Shown one piece after another: positions 1 through 8,333 of a stretch of DNA of 61,254 nt. How positions within the stretch are numbered: position 1 is the first letter of the stretch; every line of letters begins with the position of its first letter. Location: positions 1 through 61,254 of the forward strand of contig JAAXCX010000013.1 of assembly GCA_013036105.1 (NCBI GenBank), given 5' to 3'. The position numbers were made by a program, and so were the translations under genes. The notes beneath the pieces were generated by a model. It was not told the DNA's origin and ran no database searches. It worked only from the letters and a program-made list of their open reading frames with translations. The stretch is from Vulcanimicrobiota bacterium. GTDB taxonomy: Bacteria > Vulcanimicrobiota > Vulcanimicrobiia > Vulcanimicrobiales > Vulcanimicrobiaceae.

Positions 1-1026
1 CGGATGTACCTTGTCGTTGACGATGACGCGCGGGACGCCGAGCGTCAGGACGACTCGGGCGCCCGCCTTCGTGATGATGATCGTTTTGCTCGACGCATCG
101 TAAGCAACTTGCGCGCCGCCCATCTGCGCGAGCATCGCGCGCAGCGGGACGAGAATAGCGCTGCCGCGCACGAGCGCGGCCAGTACGCGGTCGCGGCTCA
201 AAATGTCGTCGGTATGCACCAAGTGGTCGTTGAAGAGGATGGGAACTTGTCCCAGCGGCGCGTTTCCGAACGGCGGCGTCGTCGCGACCGGTCCGGCCGG
301 CGGCGAATAGGTGCGCGGGGGCCCGGAATAGGCCCGCGGCCCGGTCGAGTAGATTCGTGGAGGCGTCGTGGCTGGACCCGGCAACGGCGCCGCGGCAGCA
401 GGTGGCGTGGCCGCCGCGATCGCGCTCGAAGCCGAGCGCTTTGCGCCGTGCAGGTTTGCGCCCTGGAGTCGAGCGCCGGTGAGGTTGGCTCCGATAAGAC
501 TGGTGTTTTGCAGATCGGCTTGCTGCAGGTTGGCGCCGGTCAGCGCTGCGTTGTGCAGGTTCGCACTGTGCAAGTTTGCCGTTCGCAGATCGGCGTTTTG
601 CAGATTAGCGCCGAAAAGATTCGCGCGCGTGAGGTTCGCACCGTACAAATCGGCGCCCGTCAGCACTGCGTTCTGGAGGTCGGCGCCCTGCAGATTGGCT
701 TGCTGCAGGTTTGCGTTTTGATAATTCGCGCCTTCAGAATCGGCGTGCTGCAAGTTCGTACCTTGCAAGATCGCGCCGGTTAAGGTTGCTGCCCCGAGAT
801 GGGCGCCGAGAAGGTTCGCTCCGCGCAGATTCGCACCGGCCAAATTTGCGCCGCGCAGATTTGCGCCTTGCAGATCGGCGTTTTGAAGATTGGCGTTGTG
901 CAGGTCCGCATTCTGCAGATTCTTGCCCTGCATGTTTGATCCGACAAGGTTGGCCGTCTGCGCCATCGCCGGCGCGCAAAGCAGCGCGGCCAGTAGTACG
1001 ACTGCCGCGAACAGATTGCGCCTCAC
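1..1026 (-). CDS. Secreted pentapeptide-repeat protein with copper-amine-oxidase-N-like domain (3' end outside window)
   Basis: The reading frame is open from a GTG at 1026 to the window edge, giving 342 residues without a stop. The N-terminus is a signal peptide (hydrophobic run AAVVLLAALL, cleavage near APAMAQ). Residues about 20-200 are tandem A(N/D)Lxx pentapeptides, which fold as a right-handed beta-helix. A Pro/Ala/Tyr-rich linker follows. The last 90 visible residues resemble the copper amine oxidase N-terminal-like domain (LVPLRAMLAQMGGAQVAYD and a following TLGV segment), a fold common in secreted proteins. No ATG is available, so GTG is assumed. The gene lies 10 bp downstream of a paralogous pentapeptide gene on the same strand and is probably cotranscribed. 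The function is unknown. Confidence 0.8.
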   Translation of the reverse strand, partial: MRRNLFAAVVLLAALLCAPAMAQTANLVGSNMQGKNLQNADLHNANLQNADLQGANLRGANLAGANLRGANLLGAHLGAATLTGAILQGTNLQHADSEGANYQNANLQQANLQGADLQNAVLTGADLYGANLTRANLFGANLQNADLRTANLHSANLHNAALTGANLQQADLQNTSLIGANLTGARLQGANLHGAKRSASSAIAAATPPAAAAPLPGPATTPPRIYSTGPRAYSGPPRTYSPPAGPVATTPPFGNAPLGQVPILFNDHLVHTDDILSRDRVLAALVRGSAILVPLRAMLAQMGGAQVAYDASSKTIIITKAGARVVLTLGVPRVIVNDKVHP

Positions 1027-1036
1027 GCGGCGCGGC

Positions 1037-2257
1037 CTATCTGGGTGGGCGCGTATGCGCCGGTGGGTGGCTCGGCGCCGGGGTTGGCACAGTGTGAGGC
1101 GACGGTGCGGGTGCCGGCATCGGGCTGAGGTTGTAGAGATTAGCGCTCTGCATCTTCGCGCCTTGCAGATTTGCGCCCTGAAGGTCGGCGCCTTGAAGGT
1201 CTGCATGCTGAAGAATAGCGTTAAGCAAACTCGCCCCGCGTAAGTTTGCGTTTTGAAGATTTGCGTTTGCTAGATTGGCGCCTTGTAAATTAGCCGTTGC
1301 AAGAATGGCGGTTTGCAAGTTGGCGCCCTGTAGATTCGTTAGGTACATATTGGCGCCGGTCAGATCGGTTCCGTATAGCGTTGCGCCGCTAAAATTTGCG
1401 CCTTGCAGATGCGCGCCTTGCATCCTTGCGTTTTGCAGGTTGGCGTCTTGGAAGATCGCGTGCTGTAAGTTGGCGCCGTTCAAACCGGCACCGTAAAGAT
1501 TTGCCTTTTGCAAATTCGCGCCCTGAAGGTTCACGAGCCCGAGATCCGCATTTTGCAGATTGGCTCCGCGGACGTCGGCGCGCGTCATGTCGGCGCTGTA
1601 AAGTGTCGCGCCGTAGATGGTGGCGGATTGCAAGTTGGCGCCTTGCAGATGCGCGCCTTGCAAATTGGCGCCTTGCAGGTTCGCGCTCTGAAGTTTCGCT
1701 CCGCGGAGATTCGCGGTCTGAAGATTCGCGCTCTGGAGCTTACCGCTTTGCAGCGAGGCTCCGCTCAGGTTCGCGCCCTGCAAGTCCGCGCGTTGAAGAT
1801 TGACGTCGTAGAGATGCGCGCCCGCAAGATTTCCGCCGCGCAGGTGGGCGCCGTACAGATTGGCGCTTCTAAAGTTGACGCTCTGCAATTTGGCGCCGCG
1901 AAAGTTCGCGCCGCGTGAGTCGGATGAGGTGAGATCGGTGCCTTGCAGATCCGCTCCCATTAGCGTGGCCCCGCGGAGGTTTGCTCCGCGCAGGTTCGCA
2001 CCGCGCAGATTTGCGCCGGTCATGTGCGCGCCTTGCAAGTTCGCGCCTTCTAAGTCGGCGTTCTTTAAATTTGTGGATTGCAAATTCGCGTTCTGTAAGT
2101 TCGCATTCTGCATGTTGGCATTTTGCAAATTCGCGCCCTGAAAATTCGAGGCGCGTTGTGCGAGAGCCGGGGCAACCAATAGTAGGGCGGCAGCACAAAC
2201 TGCGCCCAACATAAACCAAGCGCGTGCGCGCGCTGCGTGCCGCTTCAACCAAGCCAC
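1037..2257 (-). CDS. Secreted pentapeptide-repeat protein
   Basis: This 406-residue protein starts with basic residues and a hydrophobic stretch ending in APALAQ, a clear Sec signal peptide. Almost all of the remainder is an uninterrupted pentapeptide array (ANLQ/ANLR/ADLQ-type units, residues about 37-380), followed by a short Pro-rich tail. Pentapeptide arrays form a rigid quadrilateral beta-helix; in secreted proteins the role is usually structural or unknown. The repeat DNA is itself repetitive, so assembly collapse or copy-number change is possible. It sits 38 bp downstream of uraH and just upstream of a second pentapeptide gene. There is no enzymatic motif and I assign no function. Confidence 0.85.
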   Translation of the reverse strand: MAWLKRHAARARAWFMLGAVCAAALLLVAPALAQRASNFQGANLQNANMQNANLQNANLQSTNLKNADLEGANLQGAHMTGANLRGANLRGANLRGATLMGADLQGTDLTSSDSRGANFRGAKLQSVNFRSANLYGAHLRGGNLAGAHLYDVNLQRADLQGANLSGASLQSGKLQSANLQTANLRGAKLQSANLQGANLQGAHLQGANLQSATIYGATLYSADMTRADVRGANLQNADLGLVNLQGANLQKANLYGAGLNGANLQHAIFQDANLQNARMQGAHLQGANFSGATLYGTDLTGANMYLTNLQGANLQTAILATANLQGANLANANLQNANLRGASLLNAILQHADLQGADLQGANLQGAKMQSANLYNLSPMPAPAPSPHTVPTPAPSHPPAHTRPPR

Positions 2258-2295
2258 CTGGCCGACCGATTGAACCCTCTCTTGGGCAGGTCCTC

Positions 2296-2625
2296 TTAAG
2301 AGCCCCTGTACGTGGAGTAACCGAAGGGCGCCAGCAGAAGCGGAATGTGATATTTTGACAAACCTCGTTCGATGACAAAGCGGACGGGGATTTCGTCGAA
2401 AAACGTCGCGACGCCGCCGCCGCGAAAATATGCTCCGGCCGAGAACAGCAAGACGTACGTCGCCGCTTCGAGCTCGCCGGCGAAGATCGGCGCGATGCGG
2501 CCGTCGGCGTCGGTTTCTCCCGTGGCGAGTAATTTGCGCGCGTCGCCGTCAATGCGAAAGAGCTGCACGGTTACGCCGCGGGCCGGCTCTCCACGCGACG
2601 TGTCGAGCACGTGGGTTGAGATCAT
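2296..2625 (-). CDS. uraH: 5-hydroxyisourate hydrolase (transthyretin-like)
   Basis: UraH hydrolyses 5-hydroxyisourate, the product of urate oxidase, to OHCU. The 109-residue product has the family hallmarks: ISTHVLDTSRGEPA at the N-terminus and a C-terminal HIPLLLAPFGYSTYRGS in which the YRGS tetrapeptide is the classic HIUase signature; His5 and the C-terminal Arg are active-site residues in characterised members. The start is the ATG at 2625, overlapping the stop of puuD by four bases (ATGA), so translation is probably coupled. A longer frame to 2835 is a shadow inside puuD. Confidence 0.95.
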   Translation of the reverse strand: MISTHVLDTSRGEPARGVTVQLFRIDGDARKLLATGETDADGRIAPIFAGELEAATYVLLFSAGAYFRGGGVATFFDEIPVRFVIERGLSKYHIPLLLAPFGYSTYRGS

Positions 2626-3812
2626 TTGAGCGGCGCTCCCGAGGCTATCCAGCCTGCGATTTGCACGCGTTCGGCTTTCGTCATCCCCGTTACGTTTCCA
2701 AGCGGCATCGCTTGAGAAGCCACGGCTTGCTGGTAGATTCGCTGCGCATTGCTCGCGATGTGCTGCGGCGTGTCGAGCAAAACCCCTGCGGGCGCGGCCG
2801 CAAAGCCGGGCTGCGTGGGATGGGCCGAATGGCACACCGCGCAGCGTTGCGCGAAGATCGGTTGAACTTGCTCGAATGCCACGGTTCGGCTCGTGCCGGC
2901 TCCCCGTGGCATGATCGCAATGGCAATCACAGCAAGGATCACAAACGCCGCAATGGGCAGAGCCGGTACCAGTTTTCCTTTGTGCGAGAGAATGAACGCG
3001 TAACGCACGAGTACGCCGGAAAGGCTGATGCCGGCCAAGATCAGCCAGCCGTACGGATTTTCGTACGTCATCGGGTAATGGCTGCTGATCATTATGAAGA
3101 GTACGGGTAACGTAAAGTAGGTATTATGGACCGATCGAATCTTACCGAGCTGCCCCGGCAGCGGATCGGGGGCTTGTCCGGCGCGGATCGCGTCGACCAT
3201 TTTCTTTTGTCCGGGAATAATAACATGCGCGACGTTGGCAACCATGATCGTTCCGACGATCGCTCCGATGTGAATGTATGCGGCGCGCGCACCGAAAACG
3301 TGGAAGAGTCCCCAAGCGGCGACCACGAGAAAACCGTAGACGGCGACGCCGAGCGCCAGCGGCCGGCGTCCTAAGAGTTTGCACAGCGCGTCGTACACCA
3401 GCCAGCCCGCAAAGATCGAACCGACGCTGATCCCGATCGCTTCGAGCGGCGTAAGGTTCATCACCGAACGATCGATGAGGTAGTTGCTCGCGCCGATCCA
3501 GTACATGATCGCGAGCATGCCCATGCCGCTGATCCACGTCCAGTACGCTTCCCATTTAAACCAATGCAGTGTTTGCGGCAGCGGCTGACCGACCGGTCCG
3601 GTCAAGTATTTCTGGTTGTGATAGAATCCGCCGCCATGCACCGACCACAGCTCGCCGCTTACGCCGTGCGTTTTATCCGCGTCGCTTTCGGGCGGCGTCA
3701 AGTGGTTGTCGAGCCACACAAAATACAGCGACGTTCCAATCCACGAAATCCCCGCGACGAAATGAAACCAGCGGAAGAGCAAGCTCAGCCATTCGAGCGC
3801 GTACGCGGTCAT
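2622..3812 (-). CDS. puuD: Membrane-bound urate oxidase with C-terminal cytochrome c (PuuD type)
   Basis: The 396-residue protein has about eight transmembrane segments (urate oxidase N-terminal/DUF989 family, beginning LSLLFRWFHFVAGISWIG) and a C-terminal cytochrome c domain with the heme site CAVCH at residues 324-328 and a probable axial Met near 369. PuuD-type enzymes oxidise urate to 5-hydroxyisourate and pass electrons to the respiratory chain instead of producing peroxide as soluble uricase does. It lies between uraD (upstream) and uraH (overlapping its stop), so the three genes give urate to allantoin. A family-B hairpin repeat separates it from uraD. Confidence 0.93.
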   Translation of the reverse strand: MTAYALEWLSLLFRWFHFVAGISWIGTSLYFVWLDNHLTPPESDADKTHGVSGELWSVHGGGFYHNQKYLTGPVGQPLPQTLHWFKWEAYWTWISGMGMLAIMYWIGASNYLIDRSVMNLTPLEAIGISVGSIFAGWLVYDALCKLLGRRPLALGVAVYGFLVVAAWGLFHVFGARAAYIHIGAIVGTIMVANVAHVIIPGQKKMVDAIRAGQAPDPLPGQLGKIRSVHNTYFTLPVLFIMISSHYPMTYENPYGWLILAGISLSGVLVRYAFILSHKGKLVPALPIAAFVILAVIAIAIMPRGAGTSRTVAFEQVQPIFAQRCAVCHSAHPTQPGFAAAPAGVLLDTPQHIASNAQRIYQQAVASQAMPLGNVTGMTKAERVQIAGWIASGAPLK

Positions 3813-3825
3813 GTGCGTTTCACGC

Positions 3826-3898
3826 GTGGTTCGACTACGCGCATCGAAGATGCGCTGCTCACCATGACACCGGTATGTGCGCTGCTCACCATGACACT
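3826..3898. repeat. Dispersed hairpin repeat, family B, plus partial copy
   Basis: The copy runs from GTGGTTCGACTA through the hairpin GCGCATC-GAA-GATGCGC to GCTCACCATGACA (3826-3869). A second partial copy of the right end follows at 3879-3898. It occupies the uraD-puuD intergenic gap. Family B differs from family A by GTGGTTCG/ACCATGAC in place of GTCCTTCG/AGGATGAC. Confidence 0.85.
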
Positions 3899-3918
3899 AC
3901 TGGGGAGTGCGCCTGCTG

Positions 3919-4425
3919 TCATGGTTCCACCGTGTATGAGAGGCGGAGGCGGGCGATCTTCGCTATCTCGCGCAGGGCCGTCGAAACTTCGGTCGTGCGA
4001 TCGTTTTGCGCGCGGCTCTCCAGCGCAGCGAGGATCGAACCCTTGGTGTTTTCGCGCGCACAGATGACGAACGGAAACGAAAAGCGTGCGCGGTAGGCTT
4101 CATTGAGGCGTTCAAAGCGCTCGAGTTCTTCCTTTGAAAGGCGGTCGAGGCCGGCCGAACTTTGCTCGTCTTGCGAGGCGGGCGTCAAGCGGCCTTCGCG
4201 CGCGACGCGGCCGGCGAGGTCGGGGTGCGCGGCGATCAGTTCGATGCGTTTCTCCTCAGGCGCTCGCTCGACGATGGCGACCATGGCGGCGTGCATCTCG
4301 TCCACGCTTGCAAACGGCCGCTTCTCCCAAGCCTGCCGGGCGATCCACGGCGAGTTTTCGAATGCGAACCCGACCGCATTGCAAAAATCTTCGCGGCCGG
4401 ACCGGTTCAATTCCGAGACCGTCAC
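3919..4425 (-). CDS. uraD: OHCU decarboxylase
   Basis: The 168-residue product matches 2-oxo-4-hydroxy-4-carboxy-5-ureidoimidazoline decarboxylase: the motif AAHPDLAGR near residue 67 and a later [20 protein letters not shown] segment are characteristic. The His in AAHPDL is the proposed catalytic residue. It catalyses the last step to S-allantoin, after puuD and uraH encoded just downstream on the same strand. The gene starts divergently from guaA, leaving 56 bp between the two start codons, so the promoters must overlap. Length is typical of the family. Confidence 0.93.
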   Translation of the reverse strand: MTVSELNRSGREDFCNAVGFAFENSPWIARQAWEKRPFASVDEMHAAMVAIVERAPEEKRIELIAAHPDLAGRVAREGRLTPASQDEQSSAGLDRLSKEELERFERLNEAYRARFSFPFVICARENTKGSILAALESRAQNDRTTEVSTALREIAKIARLRLSYTVEP

Positions 4426-4481
4426 GCCATGGCGCTTACCCCCTGCATGCGTCGGCTTCCTGTGCCGCGAAGAGCGCAGCG

Positions 4482-6020
4482 GTGCCGGCGACTGTCTTCG
4501 TTTTGGATTTTGGCGCTCAATACAGCCAGTTGATCGCGCGCCGCGTGCGCGAGCTCAACGTGTATTGTGAGATCGTTCCTTACGACACGCCGTGGAAAGA
4601 ACTGGCCGCGCGCAATCCGCAAGCCCTCATTTTGAGCGGCGGTCCAGAAAGCACGCTCGTGCCCGATGCGCCGCGCATGGATCCGGCGATCGTGCAAAGC
4701 GGCGTGCCGCTGCTGGGTATTTGTTACGGCATGCAGCTGATCGCGGGCGATGCCGGCGGCGAGCTGGTGAAACTCGATCGGGCGGAGTACGGACCGGCCT
4801 TCGTTGCGGTTAGGCGCGATAATCCGCTGTTTGCGGGCGTGCCGTCCGAGTCGCGCGCGTGGATGTCGCACGGCGACTCTGTGGTAAAACTTCCGCCGGG
4901 CTTTTCGGAGATTGCCTCCACGGAGCGCTGCAAGGTTGCGGCGATGGCCGATGACAAACGGAAAATATACGGCGTGCAGTTTCACCCGGAAGTGGCGCAC
5001 ACCGAAATTGGCCGCCGCATACTTGACAACTTCGTGCACGGCATCGCAGGGATCGGTTCGGATTGGCGTATGGAGTCATTTGTCGAGCGCACCATTGCCG
5101 AGATTCGCGAGCGCGTCGGCAGCGACAAGGTGATCTGCGCACTTTCGGGCGGCGTCGACTCGGCGGTAGCGGCCACGCTGGTTTCGCGGGCCATCGGCGA
5201 GCAGCTGACCTGCATCTTCGTAGACCATGGGCTGCTGCGCAAGAACGAGGCCGCGCTGGTGGTCGAGGCGTTCGTTGAGGTCCTTCATTTAAATGTAGAC
5301 GCGGTCGACGCGCGCGAGCGTTTCCTGCGGCGGCTGGACGGCGTTTCCGACCCTGAGGAGAAGCGCATCCGCATCGGCCACGAGTTCATCGCCGTCTTCG
5401 AAGAGGAAGCCGCCAAGATTCCGGGCGTCAAGTACTTGGTGCAGGGCACGCTCTATCCCGACGTCATTGAATCAAAGACGCCCGCGAGCAAGGCCGGCCA
5501 CAAAATCAAATCGCACCACAACGTCGGCGGTTTGCCCGAAGAGATGAGCCTCGAACTTATCGAGCCACTGCGCGCGCTCTTTAAAGATGAAGTTCGCGCG
5601 GTCGGTAAGGTCTTGGGTTTGCCGGAGCGGATCGTGCAGCGCCAGCCGTTTCCCGGCCCGGGATTGGCCGTGCGCATCATCGGCGATGTTACCGACGAGC
5701 GCCTGGATCTGGTGCGCGAGGCCGATGCGATCGTCTGCGAAGAGATCGACGCCGCGACGCTCGATCCGAAACCGTGGCAATACTTCGCAGTGCTTACGCC
5801 GGTCAAAAGCGTCGGCGTCATGGGCGATGGGCGGACCTATTCCAATTTGGTTGCGGTGCGCGCGATCACGAGTGAAGACGGTATGACCGCCGACTGGGCG
5901 CGGCTGCCGTATCCTTTGATGGAACGCATCAGCACTCGCCTGGTCAATGAAGTTCCGGGAATCAACCGCGTTGCATACGACATCACGTCGAAACCGCCAA
6001 GCACGGTCGAGTGGGAATGA
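4482..6020 (+). CDS. guaA: GMP synthase (glutamine-hydrolysing)
   Basis: GuaA converts XMP, ATP and glutamine to GMP. The class I glutamine amidotransferase domain is at the N-terminus, with nucleophile Cys81 in GICYGMQL and the His/Glu of FHPEV further on. The ATP-pyrophosphatase domain has the P-loop SGGVDS, and the C-terminal dimerisation domain ends in KPPSTVEWE, the usual GuaA terminus. I chose GTG at 4482 ([13 protein letters not shown]), which gives 512 residues, the normal family length. The frame is open to 4134, but the extra N-terminus is antisense to uraD. The stop overlaps the start of purD. Confidence 0.95.
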   Translation: MPATVFVLDFGAQYSQLIARRVRELNVYCEIVPYDTPWKELAARNPQALILSGGPESTLVPDAPRMDPAIVQSGVPLLGICYGMQLIAGDAGGELVKLDRAEYGPAFVAVRRDNPLFAGVPSESRAWMSHGDSVVKLPPGFSEIASTERCKVAAMADDKRKIYGVQFHPEVAHTEIGRRILDNFVHGIAGIGSDWRMESFVERTIAEIRERVGSDKVICALSGGVDSAVAATLVSRAIGEQLTCIFVDHGLLRKNEAALVVEAFVEVLHLNVDAVDARERFLRRLDGVSDPEEKRIRIGHEFIAVFEEEAAKIPGVKYLVQGTLYPDVIESKTPASKAGHKIKSHHNVGGLPEEMSLELIEPLRALFKDEVRAVGKVLGLPERIVQRQPFPGPGLAVRIIGDVTDERLDLVREADAIVCEEIDAATLDPKPWQYFAVLTPVKSVGVMGDGRTYSNLVAVRAITSEDGMTADWARLPYPLMERISTRLVNEVPGINRVAYDITSKPPSTVEWE

Positions 6021-7291
6021 AAGTTCTGGTTATCGGGAGCGGCGCGCGCGAAGATGCGCTCTCGTGGCGGCTGGCGGCCTCGCCTTCATGTGAAGCCGTC
6101 TTTGCGGCGCCGGGAAATGCGGGCACGGCATCGCGCGGCGTAAATTGGGGGATCGCTCCGACGAATGGCAAAGCGCTCGGCGCGCGGTGCAAAGCCGAGG
6201 GCATCGATCTCGCCATCATCGGTCCGGAGACGGCCATCGCATCGGGCGTCGGCGACCGTTTGCGCGAAGCGGGAATCGCGACGTTCGGTCCCGATCGTTC
6301 CGGCGGGCGTTTAGAGTCGAGCAAAATCTTCGCCAAGCGTTTTATGGAGCGTCACAATATTCCGACCGCGCGTGCGGCCGTCGTGCATTCGCTCGGCGCC
6401 GCGCAAAAAACCCTCGACGAATGGACCGGCGCATGCGTGATCAAAGCCGACGGATTGGCCTCGGGCAAAGGCGTGGTCGTCGCCGCCGATGCAGCCGAAG
6501 CGCGCAGCGTACTAGAGGATTGGTACGGCGGGAATCGCGTGCCGGGAGGCGGCGCCGACGTGCTGCTCGAGGAAAAGCTCGAAGGGCGCGAAGTCAGCGT
6601 CTTTGCGATCGGCGACGGGCGCACGCTTCATACGTTTGCGTCGGCATGCGACTATAAACGCGCCGGCGACGGCGATACCGGCCCGAATACCGGCGGCATG
6701 GGCGCCTATTCACCGCCACACGGCTTTCCAAGCGATCTCAACGCGCAAGTGCAGGCGCGCATTATCGCACCGGCGCAGCGCGGGCTGGACGCAGACGGCG
6801 AGCACTACATCGGCGTCTTGTACTGCGGGCTCATGTGGACCGATAAGGGTCCGTACGTGATCGAGTTCAACGCGCGTTTTGGCGATCCGGAGACGCAGGT
6901 GTTGATGCCGCGCGTCGACGGAGACTTCGCGCTTTTTCTAAAGTCCGCAGCAGACGGAAAGCTGGATACGGGTGCGGCGTCTTTGGGTGACCGCGCTTGT
7001 GTCGGCATCGTCCTCGCGAGCGCGGAATATCCGCGCAGCAGCGCGCCGCTTGCGGACTTGCCGCGCGAGATTACGCTGCCGGATGGCGTGAACGCTTTTT
7101 GGGGGACGTCCACGCAGCAAAACGGTTCAGTCAAGTCAGCGGGCGGGCGCGTTCTTACGGTAAGCGCGCTCGGAGAAGATCTACACGCGGCGCGAATGCG
7201 CGCTTACGATGCGGTTCGCGATCTCACGCAGCGCTTCGGATCTGCCACGGGGCTCACATTCCGCCGCGATATCGCGCAACTCACAAAATGA
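6017..7291 (+). CDS. purD: Phosphoribosylamine-glycine ligase (GAR synthetase)
   Basis: PurD ligates glycine to phosphoribosylamine with ATP. The protein (424 residues) begins [17 protein letters not shown], a variant of the usual GSGGREHAL loop, and contains the ATP-grasp signatures [11 protein letters not shown] and [12 protein letters not shown] at 6017 is preceded by AGTGGGA and overlaps the guaA stop (ATGA); GTG at 6011 would add two residues. It forms a translationally coupled pair with guaA. The last 11 bp overlap the end of the convergent AttH-like gene. Confidence 0.95.
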   Translation: MKVLVIGSGAREDALSWRLAASPSCEAVFAAPGNAGTASRGVNWGIAPTNGKALGARCKAEGIDLAIIGPETAIASGVGDRLREAGIATFGPDRSGGRLESSKIFAKRFMERHNIPTARAAVVHSLGAAQKTLDEWTGACVIKADGLASGKGVVVAADAAEARSVLEDWYGGNRVPGGGADVLLEEKLEGREVSVFAIGDGRTLHTFASACDYKRAGDGDTGPNTGGMGAYSPPHGFPSDLNAQVQARIIAPAQRGLDADGEHYIGVLYCGLMWTDKGPYVIEFNARFGDPETQVLMPRVDGDFALFLKSAADGKLDTGAASLGDRACVGIVLASAEYPRSSAPLADLPREITLPDGVNAFWGTSTQQNGSVKSAGGRVLTVSALGEDLHAARMRAYDAVRDLTQRFGSATGLTFRRDIAQLTK

Positions 7292-8333
7292 CGCGTTCGA
7301 CGTAGCCGGTCAGTTCGACATAGCCTTGTCCGCGAGGCCGTGAGCTCGCAGCGTCGCGCACGTCGACCGCACCTTCCCAATACGACGGAGACGATCGCAA
7401 CACGAGTTCCTGGTTTGCCAGCACCGGCGTCACCTCGAGATCGAGCGACGCGGAAGGCACACGCACGCGCCAGCTGGCCGGATATGATGCGTGCGTTGCC
7501 GCGCTGCGCCAGTGACTTGTTGCGTTGACGCTCAGCTCGCTAAGCGAGAGCGGACGCACGCGGCCGTCGCGTTCGATGAGGCTGCCGGACGATTGCGGTT
7601 CGATCGTGTTGTCCGGCCGGCGGAAGAGATAGAGCATGAGCTCGCGGCCGTCGTCGAGTTGCAGCGACATCCAATCCCAGCCGGTTTCTTCCGGGAGCAG
7701 CTGGTTCGTGCCGAACTCGTGATCCATCCAAGACGTGCCGTTGACCCTGAGCGACTTGCCGGCGTACGTCAGCACGCCTTGCGTCTGCAAGCGTGAGTAC
7801 GAATAGTAATGCGAAGCGCAGCTCGCGCACGCGCCTTTGCGGAAGAGGCCGTCGTGGCCGTGGATCGCGGGCGGTTTGAGCGGCTTTTGCGTGAGATCGA
7901 GTCGCATATCGCCATCGTCGGCATGCAGGGTCATCGGGAAGCCCTTGAGCGACCACGTATCGACGTTGACCGCGAGCCTTCCCACCGCGGACGCGCCCAA
8001 GCCGAGCGCTGAGCGCGCCAGGCGTTCGGCGTGAAAAAATTTCCCGCCCTGCCGATCGGTGAGCGCGAAATGCGCGGCATAGACTTGGTCGCCGCGCCAC
8101 CGGCTGCCGCCGAAGACGCGCTGGGCACGCGCCACGTCTTGGGGACGGACGCGCGCGCGGAAGAACGTAACCTCGTATCCGAATTTGCGGCCATCGGCGG
8201 CTTTGAGATGCCCGGTGAAATACCACCATTCGGTTTGGTAGGACGGATGCGAACCGTGATCGGCCGGAAAATGGAACTGATAGGGAGCGGTTGCAATCGA
8301 CAATGCGGCCGCGGCTGCGAGTAGAAGTTTCAT
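7281..8333 (-). CDS. AttH/CrtC-like secreted protein (lipocalin-like predicted hydrolase)
   Basis: The 350-residue protein has a short signal peptide (MKLLLAAAAALSIATA) followed by YQFHFPADHGSHPSYQTEWWYFTGHL, typical of the COG5621 predicted secreted hydrolase/AttH/hydroxyneurosporene hydratase family. SWMDHEFGTNQLLPEETGWDW is the second conserved block. The start overlaps the stop of the FtsX-family permease (ATGA), and the ATPase gene is next upstream, reproducing the AttE-AttF/G-AttH arrangement known from Agrobacterium-like clusters. The biochemical activity of this family is not well defined, so only family membership is claimed. Confidence 0.85.
   Translation of the reverse strand: MKLLLAAAAALSIATAPYQFHFPADHGSHPSYQTEWWYFTGHLKAADGRKFGYEVTFFRARVRPQDVARAQRVFGGSRWRGDQVYAAHFALTDRQGGKFFHAERLARSALGLGASAVGRLAVNVDTWSLKGFPMTLHADDGDMRLDLTQKPLKPPAIHGHDGLFRKGACASCASHYYSYSRLQTQGVLTYAGKSLRVNGTSWMDHEFGTNQLLPEETGWDWMSLQLDDGRELMLYLFRRPDNTIEPQSSGSLIERDGRVRPLSLSELSVNATSHWRSAATHASYPASWRVRVPSASLDLEVTPVLANQELVLRSSPSYWEGAVDVRDAASSRPRGQGYVELTGYVERVIL

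Noticed and set aside
1-2141. Many long plus-strand frames across the pentapeptide genes
   Set aside because: The repetitive codon pattern keeps antisense frames open; their products are Arg/Ala/Phe low-complexity and have no start signals.
4134-4481. N-terminal extension of guaA to give a 628-residue protein
   Set aside because: The extension is antisense to uraD, Arg-rich and absent from GuaA families; GTG 4482 gives the normal length.
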